Positions 57,174 to 64,000 of a stretch of 64,000 nt of DNA are shown one piece after another. The notes below the pieces were generated by a model that was not told the origin of the DNA, made no database searches, and saw only the letters and a list, made by a program, of their open reading frames with translations. The translations under genes and the position numbers were made by a program. Numbering within the stretch: the stretch's first letter is position 1; each line of letters begins with the position of its first letter. This DNA is from Stictocephala bisonia (Eukaryota > Arthropoda > Insecta > Hemiptera > Membracidae), in the NCBI GenBank assembly GCA_035578905.1, contig JAQJVL010002636.1, forward strand, positions 1 to 64,000, read 5' to 3'.

Positions 57174-60100
57174 TGAATTTAACCTAGGAGTTACCGATGT
57201 TCACAGCTCTCCAAAGTGTAACTAACTGTAAAGTACACACAGAGGAGCCCACTTCAGTCAGTAATTTAACCTAGGAGTTACCGATGTTCACAGCTCTCCA
57301 AAGTATGACTAACTGTAAAGTACACACAGAGGAGCCCACTTCAGTCAGTAATTTAACCTAGGAGTTACCGATGTTCACAGCTCTCCAAAGTGTAACTAAC
57401 TGTAAAGTACACACAGAGGAGCCCACTTAAGTCAGTAATTTAACCTAGGAGTTACCAATGTTCACAGCTCTCCAAAGTATGACTAACTGTAAAGTACACA
57501 CAGAGGAGCCCACTTCAGTCAGTAATTTAACCTAGGAGTTACCGATGTTCACAGCTCTCCAAAGTATGACTAACTGTAAAGTACACACAGAGGAGCCCAC
57601 TTCAGTCAGTAATTTAACCTAGGAGTTACCGATGTTCACAGCTCTCCAAAGTGTAACTAACTGTAAAGTACACACAGAGGAGCCCACTTCAGTCAGTAAT
57701 TTAACCTAGGAGTTACCGATGTTCACAGCTCTCCAAAGTATGACTAACTGTAAAGTACACACAGAGGAGCCCACTTCAGTCAGTAATTTAACCTAGGAGT
57801 TACCGATGTTCACAGCTCTCCAAAGTATGACTAACTGTAAAGTACACACAGAGGAGCCCACTTCAGTCAGTAATTTAACCTAGGAGTTACCGATGTTCAC
57901 AGCTCTCCAAAGTGTAACTAACTGTAAAGTACACACAGAGGAGCCCACTTCAGTCAGTAATTTAACCTAGGAGTTACCGATGTTCACAGCTCTCCAAAGT
58001 GTAACTAACTGTTAAGTACACACAGAGGAGCCCACTTCAGTCAGTAATTTAACCTAGGAGTTACCGATGTTCACAGCTCTCCAAAGTATGACTAACTGTA
58101 AAGTACACACAGAGGAGCCCACTTCAGTCAGTAATTTAACCTAGGAGTTACCGATGTTCACAGCTCTCCAAAGTGTAACTAACTGTAAAGTACACACAGA
58201 GGAGCCCACTTCAGTCAGTAATTTAACCTAGGAGTTACCGATGTTCACAGCTCTCCAAAGTATGACTAACTGTAAAGTACACACAGAGGAGCCCACTTCA
58301 GTCAGTAATTTAACCTAGGAGTTACCGATGTTCACAGCTCTCCAAAGTATGACTAACTGTAAAGTACACACAGAGGAGCCCACTTCAGTCAGTAATTTAA
58401 CCTAGGAGTTACCGATGTTCACAGCTCTCCAAAGTGTAACTAACTGTAAAGTACACACAGAGGAGCCCACTTAAGTCAGTAATTTAACCTAGGAGTTACC
58501 AATGTTCACAGCTCTCCAAAGTATGCCTAACTGTAAAGTACACACAGAGGAGCCCACTTCAGTCAGTAATTTAACCTAGGAGTTACCGATGTTCACAGCT
58601 CTCCAAAGTATGACTAACTGTAAAGTACACACAGAGGAGCCCACTTCAGTCAGTAATTTAACCTAGGAGTTACCGATGTTCACAGCTCTCCAAAGTGTAA
58701 CTAACTGTAAAGTACACACAGAGGAGCCCACTTCAGTCAGTAATTTAACCTAGGAGTTACCGATGTTCACAGCTCTCCAAAGTATGACTAACTGTAAAGT
58801 ACACACAGAGGAGCCCACTTCAGTCAGTAATTTAACCTAGGAGTTACCGATGTTCACAGCTCTCCAAAGTATGACTAACTGTAAAGTACACACAGAGGAG
58901 CCCACTTCAGTCAGTAATTTAACCTAGGAGTTACCGATGTTCACAGCTCTCCAAAGTATGACTAACTGTAAAGTACACACAGAGGAGCCCACTTCAGTCA
59001 GTAATTTAACCTAGGAGTTACCGATGTTCACAGCTCTCCAAAGTGTAACTAACTGTAAAGTACACACAGAGGAGCCCACTTCAGTCAGTAATTTAACCTA
59101 GGAGTTACCGATGTTCACAGCTCTCCAAAGTATGACTAACTGTAAAGTACACACAGAGGAGCCCACTTCAGTCAGTAATTTAACCTAGGAGTTACCGATG
59201 TTCACAGCTCTCCAAAGTATGACTAACTGTAAAGTACACACAGAGGAGCCCACTTCAGTCAGTAATTTAACCTAGGAGTTAACGATGTTCACAGCTCTCC
59301 AAAGTGTAACTAACTGTAAAGTACACACAGAGGAGCCAACTTCAGTCAGTAATTTAACCTAGGAGTTACCGATGTTCATAGCTCTCCAAAGTATGACTAA
59401 CTGTAAAATACACACAAAGGAGCCCACTTCAGTCAGTAATTTAACCTAGGAGTTACCGATGTTCACAGCTCTCCAAAGTATGACTAACTGTAAAGTACAC
59501 ACAGAGGAGCCCACTTCAGTCAGTAATTTAACCTAGGAGTTACCGATGTTCACAGCTCTCCAAAGTGTAACTAACTGTAAAGTACACACAGAGGAGCCCA
59601 CTTCAGTCAGTAATTTAACCTAGGAGTTACCGATGTTCACAGCTCTCCAAAGTGTAACTAACTGTAAAGTACACACAGAGGAGCCCACTTCAGTCAGTAA
59701 TTTAACCTAGGAGTTACCGATGTTCACAGCTCTCCAAAGTATGACTAACTGCAAAGTACACACAGAGGAGCCCACTTCAGTCAGTAATTTAACCTAGGAG
59801 TTACCGATGTTCACAGCTCTCCAAAGTGTAACTAACTGTAAAGTACACACAGAGGAGCCCACTTCAGTCAGTAATTTAACCTAGGAGTTACCGATGTTCA
59901 AAGCTCTCTAAAGTGTAACTAACTGTAAAGTACACACAGAGGAGCCCACTTCAGTCAGTAATTTAACCTAGGAGTTACCGATGTTCACAGCTCTCCAAAG
60001 TATGACTAACTGTAAAGTACACACAGAGGAGCCCACTTCAGTCAGTAATTTAACCTAGGAGTTACCGATGTTCACAGCTCTCCAAAGTGTAACTAACTGT

Positions 60101-61880
60101 TAAGTACACACAGAGGAGCCCACTTCAGTCAGTAATTTAACCTAGGAGTTACCGATGTTCACAGTTCTCCAAAGTGTAACTAACTGTAAAGTACACACAG
60201 AGGAGCCCACTTCAGTCAGTAATTTAACCTAGGAGTTACCGATGTTCACAGCTCTCCAAAGTATGACTAACTGTAAAGTACACACAGAGGAGCCCACTTC
60301 AGTCAGTAATTTAACCTAGGAGTTACCGATGTTCACAGCTCTCCAAAGTGTAACTAACTGTAAAGTACACACGGAGGAGCCCACTTCAGTCAGTAATTTA
60401 ACCTAGGAGTTACCGATGTTCACAGCTCTCCAAAGTGTAACTAACTGTAAAGTACACACAGAGGAGCCCACTTCAGTCAGTAATTTAACCTAGGAGTTAC
60501 CGATGTTCACAGCTCTCCAAAGTATGACTAACTGTAAAGTACACACAGAGGAGCCCACTTCAGTCAGTAATTTAACCTAGGAGTTACCGATGTTCACAGC
60601 TCTCCAAAGTGTAACTAACTGTCAAGTACACACAGAGGAGCCCACTTCAGTCAGTAATTTAACCTAGGAGTTACCGATGTTCACAGCTCTCTAAAGTGTA
60701 ACTAACTGTAAAGTACACACAGAGGAGCCCACTTCAGTCAGTAATTTAACCTAGGAGTTACCGATGTTCACAGCTCTCCAAAGTGTAACTAACTGTTAAG
60801 TACACACAGAGGAGCCCACTTCAGTCAGTAATTTAAACTAGGAGTTACCGATGTTCACAGCTCTCCAAAGTATGACTAATTGTAAAGTACACACAGAGGA
60901 GCCCACTTCAGTCAGTAATTTAACCTAGGAGTTACCGATGTTCACAGCTCTCCAAAGTGTAACTAACTGTAAAGTACACACAGAGGAGCCAACTTCAGTC
61001 AGTATTTTAACCTAGGAGTTACCGATGTTCACAGCTCTCCAAAGTGTAACTAACTGTAAAGTACACACAGAGCAGCCCACTTCAGTCAGTAATTTAACCT
61101 AGGAGTTACCGATGTTCACAGCTCTCCAAAGTGTAACTAACTGTAAAGTACACACAGAGGAGCCCACCTCAGTCAGTAATTTAACCTAGGAGTTACCGAT
61201 GTTCACAGCTCTCCAAAGTATGACTAACAGTAAAGTATACACAGAGGAGCCCACTTCAGTCAGTAATTTAACCTAGGAGTTACCGATGTTCACAGCTCTC
61301 CAAAGTATGACTAACTGTAAAGTACACACAGAGGAGCCCACTTCAGTCAGTAATTTAACCTAGGAGTTACCGATGTTCACAGCTCTCCAAAGTGTAACTA
61401 ACTGTAAAGTACACACAGAGGAGCCCACTTCAGTCAGTAATTTAACCTAGGAGTTACCGATGTTCACAGCTCTCCAAAGTGTAACTAACTGTTAAGTACA
61501 CACAGAGGAGCCCACTTCAGTCAGTAATTTAACCCAGGAGTTACCGATGTTCACAGCTCTCCAAAGTAAGACTAACTGTAAAGTACACACAGAGGAGCCC
61601 ACTTCAGTCAGTAATTTAACCTAGGAGTTACCGATGTTCACGGCTCTCCAAAGTGTAACTAACTGTAAAGTACACACAGAGGAGCCCACTTCAGTCAGTA
61701 ATTTAACCTAGGAGTTACCGATGTTCACAGCTCTCCAAAGTGTAACTAACTGTAAAGTACACACAGAGGAGTTCACTTCAGTCAGTAATTTAACCTAGGA
61801 GTTACCGATGTTCACAGCTCTCCAAAGTGTAACTAACTGTAAAGTACACACAGAGGAGCCCACTTCAGTCAGTAATTATT
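57174..61880. repeat. 87-bp satellite array, 54 units
   Basis: The word GTAATTTAACCTAGGAG starts the units (GTGAATTTAACC in the first); the first is at 57,174 and the word reappears truncated at 61,872, exactly 54 x 87 bp later, so the array has no net indel. Two main types differ at AAAGTATGACTAAC and AAAGTGTAACTAAC. Rarer markers include CACTTAAGTC, CCAATGTTC, GTTAAGTAC and GAGCCAAC. Identity between units is very high (usually 0-3 differences). 87 is divisible by three, but stops in each frame keep it closed. It is most likely a young tandem satellite, with no evidence of transcription. Confidence 0.97.
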
Positions 61881-62040
61881 ACTTATGTCAGCTGTTGCAA
61901 TTTCACATACATCATTAAGGTCAACGTAGTCAGTGGCTTTATTATTACTTAAGGTCTGAGCTATAAGTTCTCTAATTATCAGTTTGCAGTAAATATATTA
62001 TATAATTATAGGCGTGAGTTCAGTATTTAATTTATCGATA

Positions 62041-63490
62041 ATGGGTTTGAAAACAAGTTAAAAACATCTGCAGCTTTTGTTGATCTCACAGTGGCTAATG
62101 ACACAAAATGGAACAAAGGTTTGTTATTACAGTTCTACAACCTCCTTCCCTGTCCCTTTCTTTTGCGACTTCTGGAGGCGATGCTTAGTGCCAGGCTAAT
62201 AAAAGTTTATCTCAGTCGTGAAGAAAGCTCTTTTAGACAGCTGAAGATTGGTCTGCCACAGGGGTCTGTACTTGTTCCAACTTTATCTAGACTGCTGACA
62301 TCCCAATCACCAAGTCTAGAAAATTTATATATGCAGACGATATTGCTTTAGCTTATCAACACAAGGACTTCACAGCTACTGAAGAAACACCCATAAATGA
62401 TATTGCAACCCTCGGAGAATATTTTAGAACCTGGCAGCTGAATAACTAAATGAACTAACCCATAAAAACGGTAGTAGCATGTTTCTACTTAAGTAATCGA
62501 CTAATTATTCGAAACTTAAACGTCTTTCTAAACTGTGTAAAACTCCACCACAACGACCATCCGCAGTACCTGGGAGTAACGTTAGGTCGATCGCTGACGT
62601 TTAAAAGCTACATTTATGAAACAGTAGCTAAAATTAAAAAGTGCAAATGTACTACATTATATTGCTGGAACATCTGAAGGAGCCAACGCACACGTCCTGC
62701 GTACTACTGCTTTGTCACTGGTTTGTTCACCTGCTGAATACAATGCTCCCGTATGGCTAAAGAGCGCACATATCAAAGGGATTGATGTCCAATTTAATAG
62801 GGCCACGAGAGCTATTAGTGGCACTCTCATGGCAGCTTCACTACCTTGGCTCCCGGTGCTGTGCAACATAGCTCCTCCAGAGATAAGAAGTCAGGAAGCA
62901 CTACTTAAAGATATCTTGAATGCCCCGCACTCCTTATTATACAAGATCTCCCACGTCAGAAAAGTCGCTTAAAATCCCAAAATCTACATTTACATACTCC
63001 TTTTCAGTTGAGCAGATCAAAATTTTCAGCCAATACTAGCTGGGCCATAGCGTGGAACAGTTTTAATAGACGAAATAAGTTTCTTATTAACGATCCGTCA
63101 ATACCTGTTGGTGGGATGAACCTCCCTCGTAGGGAGTGGACATTGTTGAATCAGTTCCGAACTGGAGTGGGCAGATGTAACTACTGAAAATACAAATGGG
63201 GATTGACAGTATATCAGTCATGTGATTGTGGGGAGTCTAGCCAAACAATGGATCTCATAGTTTTAGAGTGCCCCTTATGCTGTTTTACGGAGGGAAACAT
63301 AAATAGAACAGTAGCTAGCATAAATAGAATCAGTGAGGTAGGAGATGTATTGGATGGATTGGATTAAGCTCTGTGACAGGAAATCACTTTACATTTTTAT
63401 TTGAACCAATATCTAGTGACGTTTTAAGTTTTTCCAAGTTTATACGAGATCGTATGGATACAGATTTATAGGATTTTAAATAATAAAAAA
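62041..63490 (+). pseudogene. LINE reverse-transcriptase remnant
   Basis: It starts in motif A (TSAAFVDLTVANDTKWNKGL), then RQLKIGLPQGSVLVPTLSRL (motif B). After a frameshift comes the YADD block read as IYADDIALAYQHKDF. Later pieces include HPQYLGVTLGRSLTFKSYI, CSPAEYNAPVWLKSAHIKGI, NRATRAISGTLMAASLPWLP and a C-terminal SCDCGESSQTMDLI, ECPLC knuckle. The order and motifs match a non-LTR retrotransposon ORF2 of a lineage different from the 54.8-kb copy (AEY.APVW and ISGTL...PWLPVL). Multiple frameshifts and stops are present. The 5' part is missing, and the satellite array ends about 160 bp upstream. Confidence 0.8.
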
Positions 63491-63750
63491 AGCTAGCTGA
63501 CAAAAAACCATACGCTATATAAATAGTGCAAGTAAATCTTAACTTATCACCTTTGTTAGCTCGTCATGCTGAATAACGCATTTTTATAATAAAATGTTTA
63601 GCAAATTTGTAGAATATTGTTTGATTTTATTTTGTAATCAAAAGATCTAGGGTCTTTGTGTGTATAAAAATGTGCTGTAACATCTACAAACATGTTAATA
63701 TTTCCATGGAGGTGTAAAATAATGCAATAAATAAACGTAATTTGAAAATA
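63491..63750. other. AT-rich intergenic, nothing recognised
   Basis: No signal visible. Confidence 0.4.
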
Positions 63751-64000
63751 AATATCCACTTTAGTGGCGCAGTACTGTAACCAATCTACTTGGGGACGAG
63801 GAGATTGTTGCGAAAGGTTCTATGCTTAGTCCTCTTAATATCAACACAGCGACTCTTAATATCCACTTTAGTGGTGCAGTGCTGTAACCAATCTACTTGG
63901 GGACGAGGAGATTGTTGCGAAAGGTTCTATGCTTAGTCCTCTTAATATCAACACAGCGACTCTTAATATCCACTTTAGTGGTGCAGTGCTGTAACCCATC
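63751..64000. repeat. 107-bp tandem repeat, continues beyond the window
   Basis: AATATCCACTTTAGTGG begins at 63,751, 63,858 and 63,965. The first two units differ at only a few positions (GCGCAGTACT against GTGCAGTGCT). Each unit has GTGGTGCAGTGCTGTAACCA and ATCTACTTGGGGACGAGGAG, related to the head of the repeat at 14,118. The number of units is unknown because the array runs off the edge. Confidence 0.9.

Overview
The window is AT-rich eukaryotic DNA, most likely from an arthropod. The mix of element families suggests an insect, and a hemipteran is my best guess, but nothing here proves the order. I find no convincing single-copy host gene. What can be recognised is mobile elements at several stages of decay, plus six tandem arrays. 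Everything is AT-biased, and coding signal appears only inside transposons.

Region by region: 1-11 kb holds dispersed repeats: SINE copies, a LINE 3' end at 4.35-4.80 kb, a decayed PIF/Harbinger derivative at 5.06-5.69 kb and a small inverted-repeat element at 7.7 kb. 11.5-13.8 kb carries two arrays (147-bp and 30-bp units). 14-17 kb has a SINE-like unit, a LINE fragment, a Tc1/mariner-type MITE at 15.95-16.47 kb and a tRNA-like sequence with a hairpin inserted in its D-arm region. 18.3-21.3 kb is a Tc1/mariner/IS630-superfamily transposon whose transposase has a D-D-82-E spacing and one in-frame stop. A 19-bp array follows at 21.5 kb, an inverted second copy of a 3.8-kb dispersed repeat lies at 23.3-24.1 kb, and a large array of 93/101-bp units fills 28.5-31.8 kb.

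34,409-43,357 is an almost complete Ty3/Gypsy-type LTR retrotransposon on the minus strand. It has two LTRs of about 1.27 kb, AACA target duplications, a polypurine tract, and gag and pol. Pol is reached by a textbook -1 frameshift signal. 47,639-51,645 is an apparently intact PIF/Harbinger transposon with long terminal inverted repeats and two spliced genes: a transposase and a MADF-BESS DNA-binding partner. The genes are on opposite strands and interlocked, so an exon of each lies in the intron of the other. This element sits inside an older inverted-repeat element, and a MITE lies where its two introns overlap.

52.9-56.1 kb has further LINE fragments, one of them inserted in a SINE. 57,174-61,880 is an 87-bp satellite of exactly 54 units with no net length change. 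It is followed by a LINE reverse-transcriptase fragment (62.0-63.5 kb) and the start of a 107-bp array that runs off the window.

The two elements worth most attention are the Harbinger element, because both reading frames join cleanly across predicted introns, and the LTR retrotransposon, because its gag and pol frames are open and its LTRs nearly match. Both look recently active.
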